Of a stretch of DNA of 64,000 bases, positions 26,578 to 39,199 are shown piece after piece. The notes under the pieces are model-generated. The model was given only the letters and a program-made list of their open reading frames with translations, had not been told where the DNA came from and made no database searches. This DNA comes from Sphaeramia orbicularis (Eukaryota > Chordata > Actinopteri > Kurtiformes > Apogonidae): NCBI RefSeq assembly GCF_902148855.1, contig NC_043978.1:35417794-35481793 (forward strand). Direction: 5' to 3'. The translations under genes were made by a program, and so were the position numbers. Numbering within the stretch: position 1 is the stretch's first letter; each line of letters begins with the position of its first letter.

Positions 26578-28687
26578 CACTTCCGCTTTCAAAAGAAACT
26601 CAAGAAGAGAAAACATGCCAAAAGATCTCCATGCTGAGATTAAAAGGATGTGACCTGAATACTACGACATGGGGGAGAATGGTTAACAAATCCTCTTTCA
26701 TGTCGAAGAAACAACTACTTTCTTTTAGGTTTTTGCTTCCGACAGTGTATACTGTACAAAAACTCAAACTTGACTGAGGTGTCTATACGATAACCGTTTA
26801 TCTCTACATCTTCCATGCAGTTTCGTCATGCTGCCCACAGGAATTAGACAGGCATGCCTCAACAGGTTTGATCACAACTATCGTTCTCATGAAGCACCCG
26901 CAACAATGCCAGGACAAGTGATTAAGTTTTACAGAAACAGATCATTTCTATTTGGCAATGGAAGACTTAACAATGAGTTCAGTGGAAATGACAAGGATCT
27001 GAGGACATTTATGGAACACATCTCATCCTGTCCCAAGATGAAACACTAAGCAAGTGACTGGATAAGCCCAAAGTAACATCAACAAATATAGTAGACATGA
27101 GTCATGTTTACAACTGAAACTCAACCATCTCTTCTTCAAATTCCACAGTTTAAAGTTGGATGTAGAATAATTAAGAACGCAAAACAAAAATGAGACTCTG
27201 TAAAATTAGATTTGTTGTGCTCAACAGTGAAAAAAACAATGAAAGAAAACAAAACCAACCTAATTGACAAACATGAAAAAATGCGGTTTCACAGCACAGC
27301 ATCTACACACTCACCTTCTGACTGTTCTGGAGTAAGAACCAGGACAGTGACAGTGGTGGAGTCTGACTGACCGATGTTGTCTGTGACCGTCAGCTGGAAC
27401 TTGTATATGCCTGATGTCAGATTGGATACAATAATCTGATCTTCAAAATTTGTTTTCTATAAAGGAAAGAAAAGAGAACTTGTTATTTTCTACCAAAACA
27501 CATCAGTAGGCTTTAAACTGAGCCATGAACTTGAACACAATGGACATGTGAAAGACACAAATGAAGACTCCCACAAAACAAAAACGTAGGGTTCATTTTG
27601 ACATGCTTCAATAAATTCCCCCCACCTCCCAGAAAAGTGTCGCATCAGGTAGTTTTCAATTCACTGATTTTCTTACCTCGATGATAGCATAAGAATATGG
27701 AGTTATCAGTTGCCACTGATAAGATGCAATCTTGTTGTCATCTTTGCTTGTGATACCATTCAATGTCACACTGTCCTGGGGCTGAATCACACGGTCCAGG
27801 CCTCCGTTGGCTACTGGTGGATGGTCACTTTGATCTGGGGGGGGGGGGGCAATATTAGAGTGAGCCACAAGTTCCACAGTCTTTTAGGTACAGCAAAGTT
27901 AAAAAAAAAAACCCAAAACTGTCACAACACTTGAGCAGGCCTAAATAGAATGAGGCAGACACAGAAACCTAATCTTACACAGGGGCCTTAATGGGTTGAC
28001 ATGTGTGAACATGCTGAACTGAAGGTTTCTGCCTTAAATATATGGCCTTAACACAGTCTCATAACAAATTGTGTTTTAACAATTAAACAAGTTGGTTGAG
28101 CTTGATCACTTTAATTCAACTGATGATGAGTTAATTTAACTTTATACATAGTTCTATAGAAACAGCATTGTGATCCTATAAACAATGCCAATGGTAACTA
28201 AAGGAACACCTGTAGTGCATATGAAACTTCAGAGCATCTGTTTTCTTTAAGCATTTGTTTTTTAAGTCTTACCTGGAGAGGTGTACACATTAAGATAACT
28301 GTCATAAACGGAGTCCAGGATGTAGTTGATGTATCCTTTCTTTCTGACAAAACGGCAGACGTATTGCTTTTTATACAAGCAGTCAAAGAGAAAGCAGGAG
28401 TTGACCAGGCCCTCCTCGGATCCTTTCTGCATGAAGGCGACATTGCACCTGGGGTCTTTGCAGCAGGAGGCCACGCAGTCCCTGTAGCGCGTCAGTGGAG
28501 GAGACGAAAGAAAAGTGGCCCCGTCCTTTACAGACTCATCACCATCGAGAACAAAGTCCTCCTGGCCCTCTTTAAACCGGGTTAAGCATTCTTCCCCGGT
28601 AACCTGGGCTGCACCGGAGTCTAGTAACAGCAACAGGGGGAGCAGGAGCGCACAAGCACCCAGACGCACTCTCCGGAGCGCATTCAT
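18185..28687 (-). CDS. spint1: Kunitz-type protease inhibitor 1 (HAI-1), complete, ten coding exons
   Basis: Membrane-anchored inhibitor of type II transmembrane serine proteases (matriptase, hepsin) and HGF activator. Coding exons, 5' to 3' on the minus strand: 28687-28273, 27834-27677, 27456-27315, 25021-24854, 23407-23360, 22562-22431, 22306-22256, 22147-21977, 18672-18616, 18369-18185. All junctions are GT-AG and the frame closes at 508 residues. Order: leucine-rich signal peptide (about 1-27), cysteine-rich MANSC domain (about 30-137), PKD-like domain (about 140-235), Kunitz 1 (241-291, GPCRG with P1 Arg251), LDLa (314-353), Kunitz 2 (374-424, NCRDS with P1 Arg384), transmembrane helix 448-472, and a short cytoplasmic tail ending KPI. 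The length matches the shorter human isoform (about 513 residues). Basic P1 residues in both Kunitz domains fit inhibition of trypsin-like proteases. Whether this is the a or b teleost copy cannot be told here. Confidence 0.97.
21053..21720. mobile_element. Miniature inverted-repeat element in spint1 intron 9, class unresolved
   Basis: The ends gcctgtttacatg (left, from about 21060) and gcccatttacatg (reverse complement of the right end) form inverted repeats. A 7-bp direct repeat tcaatga flanks them at 21053-21059 and 21714-21720 and may be the target duplication. Because that word is nearly palindromic, the exact boundary is ambiguous. The interior repeats cagat/gataat words and a T run near 21460, with no transposase. 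The length of about 650 bp fits a MITE. Confidence 0.65.
22801..22885. mobile_element. Short hAT-type MITE (85 bp) in spint1 intron 5
   Basis: Nearly a pure palindrome: 29-bp ends at 22801-22829 and 22857-22885 match as inverted repeats with one mismatch, beginning caggggtgtccaatcct. An exact 8-bp duplication ctctacaa lies at 22793-22800 and 22886-22893. It is an extreme internal-deletion derivative of a hAT family and looks fairly young. It lies between the coding exons for the inter-Kunitz linker and the LDLa domain. Confidence 0.9.
25527..25637 (+). repeat. Compound tetranucleotide microsatellite (tatc)n-(tacc)n
   Basis: About 20 units of tatc pass directly into about 7-8 units of tacc. 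It lies in spint1 intron 3, between the PKD-coding exon and the Kunitz 1 exon. It creates a meaningless open frame of repeated serine, isoleucine, tyrosine and leucine. Long uninterrupted tetranucleotide arrays are usually length-polymorphic. Confidence 0.95.
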
Positions 28688-28745
28688 GGTAAAAGTCCGA
28701 CAGAGATTTCCGCACAAATAGAATCCAAAAGTCACCTGTAACAAC

Positions 28746-29036
28746 ACTGAAGTCAAAGGAATGGAAAAAAAAAAAAAAAAAACAATTAGTATTTAGTAAA
28801 AGTACTTTTCAGTGTGCGTTCAGGCCACAAAAAGCACAATCAAACTGCTTAATCCTCAGTCAGCCTGTGCGCAAATATCATGAAAGCAGCTCCCCGCTTC
28901 CAAATACGCACCCACAAAACTTCAGACCCCCGTCACACTCGTCTAACCCCGACCACTATGAAACTCTCTGAGGAGAATTACCCGTTTGATGTCGACAGAA
29001 CCTATGCAATCGACGACATTGCCCAGTTGACTCACC
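28746..29036 (-). promoter_or_regulatory. spint1: spint1 5'-UTR intron and start region
   Basis: On the minus strand ctcacag followed by gtgagt is a consensus donor, with the upstream exon ending at 29036. A long T tract and tttgacttcag form an acceptor just before 28746. This predicts a noncoding first exon upstream of 29036, an intron of about 290 bp, and the ATG at 28687 in the second exon. An upstream in-frame ATG at 28756 would fall inside the intron, which supports the start chosen: it gives a proper signal peptide. Confidence 0.6.
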
Positions 29037-29582
29037 TGTGAGATACAGGAAGTGAAATTCCACTCCGGAGATGCCACTCCCTTCTGGTTTGTTAGACGAC
29101 TAAAGCTCCAAACAAAACTAGGACGCTGTGTGTGCGTGTTTGTGTGTGTGTGTAAATGAAAACCACAGCCGTTAATAAAGAGGTATGTATAAAATTTAAC
29201 TGAAGTCAGACCAGCCTCCTTCACACCCTTATTCTCTAGTAAAACGTTGGCTGGCTTTCCATTAATGCAATATTTCCTGCAAGCAAAAAAACAAAACAAA
29301 ACAAAACAAAACAACAAAAAAAAAACAGGACTTCCACCTTATGAAATATTTTACTTAAATATATTTTACCACATCTTTACCCATTAGGAAGTTTCAGTTT
29401 CTTAAAGCTCATAATCACCACATATCATTAATTAAAAAAAAATAATATATATATATATTAGGATTAAAAATACAAAGTTACAATTTTACTATAAGAAGAT
29501 AAAACAAAACCTATCGTAACAAAAAATGACTTGACTTATTTTGACTTTTTCAATTCACACACCACACTAGAGAATACTTTAA

Positions 29583-30054
29583 CCCTTACAGATACTTTTG
29601 TGATGACTTTGTCTCTACATTAAACCTCAAATAGGTGATTTATGACCATTTATTCTAGTATTTTTCAGTGAAAAGCCAGTATTTTCTGATATTTAAGTCA
29701 CTGTCCCAAGTAGATGTTCATAAAAGCTCCAAATAAATTGAAAGATTATAATACCAAAACAAACTGAGGAAAAAGTGACCATTGCAGCTAAATATATCAT
29801 TAACTGAATATAAAAACCAGCTTCTACAAACATCATTTGTCATCTACTATTAGTGAATCAGTCTTCCAAAAAAAAAAAAAAAAAATTACAGTATTTCCAC
29901 ATTCACTAAGCCTCTGAATGTCCAAATGGGTCATATCTGATGACCATGAAAAGCTGAGAAACTACATTTTATCTCAATTATTTACATGTATTGATAGTAT
30001 TAGTGGTGCAACAGTTATTAAACCTTTTAGATCAGTAGATGTTTTGGTCACTGT
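29583..30054 (-). mobile_element. Diverged copy of a piggyBac-type MITE family
   Basis: In reverse orientation this region matches the large element at 62093-63182 in pak6 intron 3 over most of its length. Shared blocks include gcctctgaatgtccaaatgg, catatctgatgaccatgaaa, ttatttacatgtattgatag, aaatatatcattaactga and gtgatttatgaccatttatt. Its left edge is ttaaccc, matching the TTAA-CCC edge of the other copy. The far end is eroded. This copy has no mariner insertion. It sits in the spint1/ppp1r14 intergenic region. Confidence 0.7.
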
Positions 30055-31946
30055 TAGCTTGTTCAGTCACCTGCTGTCCTACATGTTAAGCTTTAATCCA
30101 GTGGAGGGCAGTATAACCCCACTGAAAGTTTAAGAACATCCAGACACTGAACAGACTTCTTTATTATTCTAAACAATTCTAAAAACAATTTTGGGCCCAA
30201 ACTCTCCCTCATATAACCTTTGACAAATCTTCTTCTTTAACATGATGTCTGCCGTTCCTTTTTTGATAACGTCCCTGAAACTCACCCTCAACATGTTCTG
30301 ACTCATCCAATTACAGTATGAGATGACTCATCAGGCCACACAAGAACTTATCAACAACTCTTTGGAGAAGGAGGAAGAGATTCAACAAACTCATTTGAAT
30401 ATCAGTATGTAGTTTCATTTATTTAAACTGAATCAATTCTGTCATAATCTATCAGATATCTCTTCAATCCACAGCTGTATCTATGAACTGAAGCTTCCTG
30501 GATTCCTTACATGATCTATCTTCAGACCACAGTGGAAATAACCAATAGAGTGAGCCTCATTTACTGACTCTGCTTTCCTCTTCTCCCTCCTGAGATGAGT
30601 CACCATCCAGGTCTGATGTGAGAGGGAAAAGCACAGGCCTTCGGAGGTCCATGCCCTGTTTTAGACAACTCCACCGTGCAGAACCAAGTAGCATAAGATG
30701 AGATGAATGAATTTGTTAGCGTCGAAAGGTGAGCTGCGAGAGACACTCAATAATTCAGTGTTTGTAACAGACGGTGCATCAGTGGGTGAACACGCGCAGC
30801 TATGGCTGATTGATAGATCCTGCCAAAACAAAAAACCAAACCCTATTATTCATATTGTAATAGGATCCATGGAAACTCTGCAGCCTGTTGTCTCTGTTGT
30901 CTCACCTGTAATAATTTGGCAACAGGAGGCAGAACTATGAATTTTTGACCTTGGATTATTTGCTCCACTTGGTATTTGACTTCACAAACACCAACAGTTT
31001 CAAGACTTTTATTTGACATTTGACTACTAAACAGCCATAAATAGTGCCCTCCCATTCATCCATTATTTATTGATGCGTAACTGAGGATGCCAATTTGACT
31101 TCAAGGCTTATTAAACGTACACCTGATAATGCCTGTTATAAAGGACAAGGCAGCTATCACACTAGAGGAACCCTGGCTCACCTGTCAGGGGGACCCAGCT
31201 ATTGTTGGAAGTGTGTGTGAACACAAGAGTCCTTAGCATGTCAAATCCAGCAGATAAATACTTTAGATGCTTTTACTAGAGGGGAAAAAAAAAAAAAAAA
31301 ACATGGACAGTGTATTAGCATATGGGATTTCACGCAGGTCAAATGATTCAAAATAAAATAATTACATCTGGATTTTATGATGTCATTTAAGCGTCTTGGC
31401 ATAGTTTCATCAGCAGTTCTTGTTCACTTATGACCTGTTTAGTGTTGTTGCCTTCTTACCCTTTCTCCGGTTTTATCACTGTAATTGACCTATGGTCTCC
31501 CACCTGCTATAACAAAGAGGAAGACAGTGCAAAGCAAACACACACCCTATAAGGTGCATGTGCACACACACACACACAAATGTATGCACAAACTTGCACA
31601 CACACAGAGGCATATCTCATTACCATCCTCCAGATAGTGCAGGCAGTGGGTGTTGCAAGAGGAGGAGGGAAGGAGAGCAAGACAGTGAGCTTTAGAGAGA
31701 GAGGGAGAGAGAGGACGAGGACAGGCAGAGAACCAGAGGCAACACTATAGAGAGGCAGAGGACGAACACTCCACAACATAACAGGAGATACATGCAGGAG
31801 CAGCAGTCTGTTGGAAGGCAGAAGCAGAGATAGAGCAGGGGAGTAAGACAAACGTGTTATTAACAGCCTGAGGGTTTGTGTGTGTGAGTGTGTGTGTGAG
31901 CTCAGTCTAAGTGTGTTTCCACGGTTCTCCTGAGGCCGTGGCAGCT
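30055..31946. other. Intergenic region between divergent spint1 and ppp1r14
   Basis: No gene is recognised. The sequence becomes purine-rich (gagagaga, ggagg) at about 31660-31740 and has CA/GT repeats near 31560 and 31880. The part just upstream of 31947 is probably the 5' untranslated region of the ppp1r14 gene. An A run of about 17 lies near 31287. Confidence 0.5.
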
Positions 31947-34900
31947 ATGGCGTCAGAGCCTAGCACCCAGTCCAGGGTGATGTTCCAGACGACGGACAAA
32001 ACAGAGGAGCCAGCACACCGCAAGCTGGGAAAGCTGACAGTTAAATACAATCGCAAGGACCTGCAGAGGAGGCTGGATATTGAGGAGTGGATCGACGACC
32101 AGCTGCACCTGCTGTTTGACTGTGAGGTAGGATGAGGCTGTCTTACAAGGACACACACACACTTCTGTACACACACTCTATTGAGCGACAGAGGAAGAGT
32201 TGAAGGAAAGGAGCCTGGACTATCCATCATGCACAAGAAGCCAAAGAGATAACAGCAACCTATAGGAGAAGTGTGTGGGAGCCAATAGCTTTGCTTTATA
32301 GCTGTAATGTTTGGCACATAAACCTCCATGTGTCATCAAGCTGACTGCAGTATCAGCTGTGCAGTGTACACGAAGGTGTTTTGCCACGGTGATTATTATT
32401 TTTCTGAGATAAGATGACTGCAGTCATAAGAAAAGCATGTGAAATCATACTTTAACCCTGTAATCTACTCTGTTAACCACAAGTACATGGTAGGTATCCA
32501 CATAGTCACATATGCTATTCATGTAAATAGGAGATGCTTTTACACATTAAGATTTGGAGTACATCCAGAAATCTAATCACTTAAATGGGGGGAAAACACA
32601 CAACAGGGATACGGGAAGTGAAAACAATATTCCTGTAGCTGTAAGAGTAATAAAGGTCCAGAAAATAAAAGCAATGGGCAGGAGAGTCATGCTTTTTATA
32701 GACCCGGTGTGGCAGTTTTTATACCTTACTATCATGGTGGTATCTGGGATGTGATGCCATAACTCTAGTATACGTGTGTGTATATATGTGCATCCTGTCT
32801 GTCAGACACAATTAAAACAATAAAAACTCTGTTACTTGACAAACTAACAACAATGAAGCTAAAGAATATACATGTTTCAACACAGCGCACACTCACTGTG
32901 AAGACCAGAACTGCAATGTGAAAAAATCTCATCATTTAGTGTGAAATTAGTGATTTCCTTGCAAACACACTCGAGTTTAACATACTGTGTACTGAAGATT
33001 AAGGAGAACTCACAAGGCACACACATAAACATAAGCTTTATAACTCCTCTCCTGTATGGTGGGACACAATCCAATTATGTCAGAGGATCCGTATTGATTT
33101 GGTTGGCATTTGCTGAGGGGAAACCATGGCAACAGATGTCTCATTGCCCACATGAGGCAGCATGGCACAGTGGAATTAGGGGTGTCTATTAAGGAGCATG
33201 GGCTTCCTAATGATGCTGCAGATCAGATGACAACACCGCCTCTGTTTCATGCTGGAGAAGGCAGGGACAAAGTATTTCTCATTTAATTCACTAACCACAC
33301 ACAGACTCTTGGCTATAGACGGCCTATAGTCACCTTCCTGTCTGCTATCCCTGTGCACTGCCAAGGAGCCCTTTATATATAGCATGGACGGATGATGGAG
33401 CACCTGTGCATTCATCCACATCTATCTGACACAGAAGAACTCTGCAGCTCCTTTAGTGATATTAAACATCTAGACATCTTTAGTCATCTGTCTTAAAACC
33501 CTGTAGATCATATACCTCTAAAGCCTGGCTGGTTTCATGTTAAAATACTTAAATCCCAGTCGAATGCCAGAGATTCTTAACATTACACTAGCATTTTACT
33601 CAACAATATTTTATGAGCTTTATTAGCCTACATTTACACCCAGCCTTCATCCCTGTGGTAATATATGGTAATGTGCCTGTGAAGCCAAGGGTGGAATAAA
33701 TCACATTAGTGGAAACCAGGACATGCAGATAACAGAAAACAGATTTGAAGTCTTTCCCCGTCTAGTCTTTTGATCTTGTCCCAGAAACATACAATTATTC
33801 CATGTTTCAGTTCGTAGCCTTGCATGTTCTGGTTCTAACACAATTGAGTGTGAGAATTAATGTGCAGAGCATGTTGAGCACAGACATCAGAACAGATGTG
33901 GATGTTTCCCTGGATAGCTGAAGGACAATATCGCAATGTGATCATGAAAAGATGATGAAACATAGTTGTAACATTGGGTATACCTTGGATTGGTAATTAG
34001 CCCTGTCATGCATTGATAACAGAGGTTCCTGTTATGTGCAGGTTTTCCTCAGGATATTTTGTCTCAATAAAAATTAAGTAATTTTTGCATTAGTTACTTG
34101 GTGGAATTACGCATGGCCTATCCATGTGCACTGGCCAGTGTAATGAATTTTGCATAGGCTCAGGGGAAGGTTACTCTGTTGGTTCTCCGAGTCTTCCGCG
34201 TGGAAGCATTTACCATCAGTCCCCTGTGTCACCACCTGAATTATTTAGCTGCATCTCTAATTCATACAAGTGCTGCCTTGGCCTAGAGCGACTGCTGTCT
34301 TTGCAAACTTCACACCTTTTAAGAAATGGCAAACTTCTAAAAAGTGTGAATAACACAGCTCAGATAGACTTGAAAATCACAAGTATTGTTTAGTCAATAT
34401 CAGTGTTAACACAAATCAGCCAAACCATCCACTATTTTCCACTGGAAAAAAGTTATGTTTAGATCATCCTTTCACTAATTATAAAGGATGAGACCTCTTC
34501 TGACATTAAACATTTAGATATTTTTACATTCTTTTGCTCTCTTTAAACTTTGCTCATTCAGTAAAGTTAACAAATATTTGAGTGTGTGGGCAGTTTGTAC
34601 CTCTTTTGGGAACAGGATGTTAAACACACACCAGCATGTTCTTGAAGCAGCAAGTTTTCCTGGGCATGGTTTCCTTATCATCAAAAAAGCAAAAACATTT
34701 AGACAGAATCATGATGATTATACTGTGTTACTAAACATGTCTGGGAACACGGGAGGAAACCTGTGTAAACCTAGCAAAGCGCAGTTCACTATTTAAAGAG
34801 AGTTTTATCTGCCATTTGTACATATTCAGGTACATAGGAATTATTGTGCAGAAGTCTGTCAGAGTGCAAGTGTAAAAGATTAAAATATAAAATCAAAATA

Positions 34901-37900
34901 GAAGTCAGAGACATAAGCAGTAAAAGTATAATACAAGTATAAAAGCAGTATAAAAACAATTAAATTATTAATTATAAACAATTATTTTGAAAATATAGTA
35001 ATGTGTTTATAGTGAGTTAAATGAGAACATAAATAGTGCTTTCTTATTTCCCACTTTTTGTCTTCAGCAATTTCTTGGGTATTTTTTGGCAGAATACAGT
35101 TGGGTACAGGCTAAAACCTGTGTCAAAGTATGGAGATATCAAGACAGTAAAACTAATTATTGTCATTCCTATACTTATTTTTCACATGGATTAAACAAAT
35201 AAGATATAACATGCTAATATGTGAGCAACGTTTTTTTTTTTTTTTTTTCAACTTTAAACAGAATCATCCTGTTTGGTGCTGTGTCCAGACGTTAAGCTAG
35301 GCTAGGCTAACCAGCTGCTGGCTGTAGCTTCAATTTTAGCATAGTGTCTGGTGTCAAACAGGTCACTGATACACGGTACTATTCATTTTCTGAGGAGCTT
35401 AAATGTGCTGAGTACTTATCAACCTGCTCAAGCCTCATGGTCTGCACTGTCAGTTAAAAAAAATACCTCAGATTTCAATGAAAACCTGAACATGAGCAAA
35501 GTCGAGGTGGAGGGAGCAAAGGTCAGAGGCAAAATGTAGCAGTGGAGTCGAATGAAAAGTGGTAATTTTTTCACAAGGGACCATAAATATCTGTAATCTA
35601 TCAACAATATAACATGACAAATATCACACTCATATCCCCTCTTGGCCTGCAAGAGAATTGCAAACATACTTAGAACAAATTCTGTCAATAAAAGTTGTAA
35701 TTTTGCTGCTAGTCTGACTTCTATGGTTGAGATTCGTCAGAGAAACAACCAGGTCACCTCATGATAATGAAGAAACCTTCCTGATTGTGAATTCTTTACT
35801 CATTCTCGTGGAGTTCTCCTTAGAGCAACAAAATCCATCTGATTATTTAAACAGCATCTGTACTGCCGTCTAAACTATAATCCTCTGAGAACCACTTAGT
35901 GCCAAGATTCATTTTAGCATCAGTCTATTGCTTTTAACTTCAAAAAGTGCTGCTCACGCATTTTTTTTTTTTTTTTTTTTTTTTGCCCAGAGGCCTCATT
36001 AAAATGCTATTTCCCTTTGACAATGAAGGTTACTTTCAACAGCTTAGAAAAAGGCAAATGAAAACAATTTGAAGCTTAAAAGTTACTGGGAGTCTCATAT
36101 TTTGCTTTATGGTAAATGCACATGTTTCTCTGATAGATATTCAGTAGTGGTCTGAATTAATCTGTACTCACAGAGGGTATACAGTAGTACTGCAAAATAA
36201 ATAGAATTAAAGGAGCTGTTTTTATTCATTGATTGAGTTACTTAGTGTATAGACCTATTTCATTCTCACAGCTCATGTTGCAAATAGGTAAATAGGATTT
36301 CATCTGGTTATTGGATGTGCAGATGCAGCAGTGAGTCAATTACAGCTTCAGATTATTGATTAGCTTTGATGCAAATAATAACTTAAAGGTTCAAATTAGG
36401 CAGTTATTCTAGAAATTCACGTTTAAATACACCTAATTGATTTTGCAATAGATAAGAAGTACTTGTTTTGAAATAATCACTCAAATACAGCACAATTTTA
36501 GGTATTTTTTGGACTATAAAATGTTTGTGTGTTGTATTCCTGTAGAAAACCCAAGGTGAGTATATTGAATTGACAGTGATGGGTTATGGCAAAAATTGTA
36601 AAAATGAAGCTTACATATGTAAAATCTGAGCTACAAGTATAAAACAAGGATACATTTTAAAGATTCTGCACAATTCCAAAAATGACAAAACCAGTACAGC
36701 ATGAAACACATACCAAATAACCCCTCTACAGTTTAACACATTAGAGCACAGACCACTCAGAAACAAACAGCACAGGCCAGAAAAACAAGGTTTCAGCCCT
36801 ACATGGCTACTGCAGACATCAGCAAAATCACACAGGGTCCAAACTGGCAGCATGTATCAATTAGAGCGGGCACAGGGGACTGTGCTGAAGGTGGGCCCAT
36901 CTATTCCGCCACTCAGCACTTCCACATTGATTAGCTCTCTCCTCATCCAGAAAGCACAGCGAGCCACATCCTCACCAGCCATGAAAACTCCCCAACCGGA
37001 AAATATTCCTCTTAAAAAGAGGTCCCACTTGTCAAATATGAGTGTACAGCTGCTGACTCCAGATATCTCAGGGTTCAGGATTCCTCCAGTGAGCACACTT
37101 CATTCCCTTCTGAAGGTGTGGATAAAAGCTGGGGAGCTGAATTGATTACTTTGCTACTTTCTCACTTTGCTATATTTTTCAATCCTTACATAAAATCGAC
37201 ATTTATCTTGTATCGGAAGTAATTGTTTTACTTATTATTTTGTGTTATGTCTGAGCATTTTTATTGAAAATCAGAGAGAGTTTTACATCTATCTTTACAC
37301 CATCATTGGTAGCAAGGTAAAAATAAATAAATAAATAAAATACTAGACATACAGTCGCGGAAAAAATTATTAGACCATCAAAAGTCATCAAAAAATGGTT
37401 ATGTAATCAAGTAGTAACTCCTGTGTGTATCATGTGACTAAACAGACACAAAAGAAAACATGGAATGCCTAAAAGCACTGTTTTTGTCAGTACAATGCCA
37501 TAACTATTGATGTAAGGACTGAAGTGATTTTGGTTATTATCAAGAAAACATGGAAAATGGATAGATATCAACGCTTAAATTAAACTCTTATGAGCTATTT
37601 TTGTTATCATTATATTTGTCCAAACAAATGTACCTTTAGTGGTACCAGACATTAAAATGAACAAGAGATGGAAGAAAACAAGGGTGATCTAATAATTATT
37701 TCCGCGACTCTATGTGGGCAGAGCTCTTCTCAGGTCTAAGCACTACTATGTGTGGGAAAACCTACTGTATTTTAGTGTATTCCAACTCAGTTTAATATAT
37801 TATTTAGAAAACATTTACACTGGAAGTAATCTCTCTGCTTTGGGTGAGCTAAATGCCAGCTGGGTAAACCATCCATGAAATCAGATGGTGGCATGTGGCA

Positions 37901-38821
37901 AGTATGGTCTCCTGGAGCCTTTTTGCCTTCATGGCTCAGTGCTCTTCAGCCTTGCTCATATGCAAACCACATCATCAATCACATCATTGTTATGAGAAAT
38001 TACCCAAGAAGGAAATCTTTATTCCTGTTATAGAAAAACAATATTAACTCAAATGATATATGCAAGTACTAATAATCAAACAGTTACTTTGTGAAATCCT
38101 TGCTATGTTACATCACATCCTTTTCTTTTCTCCTCATTGTCTCTACAGTCCAACCACTGAGATTGAAGATGGCCTCAGTCCCACATTATACAATGCTTGC
38201 AGGAGTTTTCGTAGCCTGCAGGCATACAGTAAAGAGTGGACAGTATAATAGTAGATAACCGTTTGCTCTAACTTCTCATTCTTTATTGCAGGAAGAAGAG
38301 ATCCCAGAGTTAGAGATTGACATAGATGAGCTGCTGGAGCTTTCAGATGAGGGCCAGAGAACTAGGTTGCAGGTGAGATTGTATAAAATAAATGAAAACA
38401 ACTACTCAATTTATTCAGTCCAGTCCATAATCCTGGAATGAACATTTTGTTCGTACTTGACACCTTGGAAGCATACCTGACCATTTATTATGCAGGGTTA
38501 TAGTTTAGCAAGCACTTGACCCTTGCACAACTCCAGTGTTGCAATGTTTGCATTCACAAAACAATGACCAGTTTTATTAGTGAACTTATTTCTGTTTATT
38601 TTCTTTTGTTAGGAGTTGTTGCAGGAATGCGGTAAGCCAAAAGAGGTAAGACATACTTGTTTTTGACATTTTGCATTATAATTAAGAGTTTGTAATGTGG
38701 CTGCATGTAAAAAAAAAATGATTTTCTCCCATTTACTCCATCTGTTCTGTAGGATTTTATCAACGGGCTGCTCTACAGGATAAAGGGTCTACGCAAAATG
38801 TCAGGGCCTTTAAAGAAATAA
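31947..38821 (+). CDS. ppp1r14d: Protein phosphatase 1 regulatory (inhibitor) subunit 14 family, four exons
   Basis: Small cytosolic inhibitor of PP1/myosin phosphatase, active when phosphorylated on a conserved threonine. Coding exons: 31947-32126, 38292-38372, 38613-38645, 38753-38821, all GT-AG and all in phase 0, giving 120 residues. The core signature is visible: GKLTVKYNRKDLQRRL with the regulatory Thr at residue 31 (CPI-17 Thr38 equivalent), followed by EEWID, then EIDIDELLEL, CGKPKEDFI and a basic C-terminus. Family lengths are about 120-165. Linkage to spint1 and zfyve19 points to PPP1R14D. However, the EEEIPELEIDIDELL stretch and the N-terminal RVMFQ resemble PHI-1/KEPI (14B/14C), so the paralog letter is less certain than the family. 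Intron 1 is 6.2 kb and carries a mariner-type MITE. Confidence 0.92.
37352..37710. mobile_element. Tc1/mariner-type MITE (359 bp) in ppp1r14 intron 1
   Basis: Ends cagtcgcggaaaaaattatt (left) and gagtcgcggaaataattatt (reverse complement of the right end) are inverted repeats with two mismatches. Both sides abut TA dinucleotides (37350-37351, 37711-37712), the Tc1/mariner target. No open transposase frame remains, so it is nonautonomous. Confidence 0.85.
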
Positions 38822-39156
38822 TCATAGGTCAAATGGAGAATTGAGAGAATGTGAAGCCTCTGATCTTCCTATCTCCCACATGTTAACTGTTTTGGATGCC
38901 TGTAAGTGCAGTTCAGATGTTAGTGGGACTCTCTTCCTGCCCCCTGCCCCTTTCCCAGTTCAACTTCAGTCTAACACCACAACAGCTGGGTTTAGAATGA
39001 TTTTTTTTTACTTAAATTTATAGACTGCTATAACATTTTGTCTCCCCTACACATACCAATAATGCACACGTGATAAAAGATGTAATAGCTATAGCTCAGA
39101 TGGACTGTTTTTTTTTTTTGTGTAAGACTGTACATTTTCGGTTGCCTATTTATGTA

Positions 39157-39199
39157 AATAAATATTTTTGTTCTCATAATGGTGTTGTGTCAAAATAAA
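39157..39199 (+). promoter_or_regulatory. ppp1r14d: Polyadenylation signals of ppp1r14
   Basis: Two aataaa hexamers (39157-39162 and 39194-39199) lie about 340-380 bp past the stop codon, with a T/GT-rich stretch between and after them. They give a compact 3' untranslated region. The gene converges with zfyve19, whose stop codon lies 1.6 kb away. Confidence 0.6.

Noticed and set aside
28754-28756. Upstream in-frame ATG for spint1
   Set aside because: It falls inside the predicted 5'-UTR intron and would bury the signal peptide behind 23 extra residues.
31507-32329. Minus-strand open frames of 114 and 140 residues opposite ppp1r14 exon 1
   Set aside because: They are shadows of the purine-rich leader and of the first coding exon. 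The plus-strand frame is a recognised protein with a matching splice donor.
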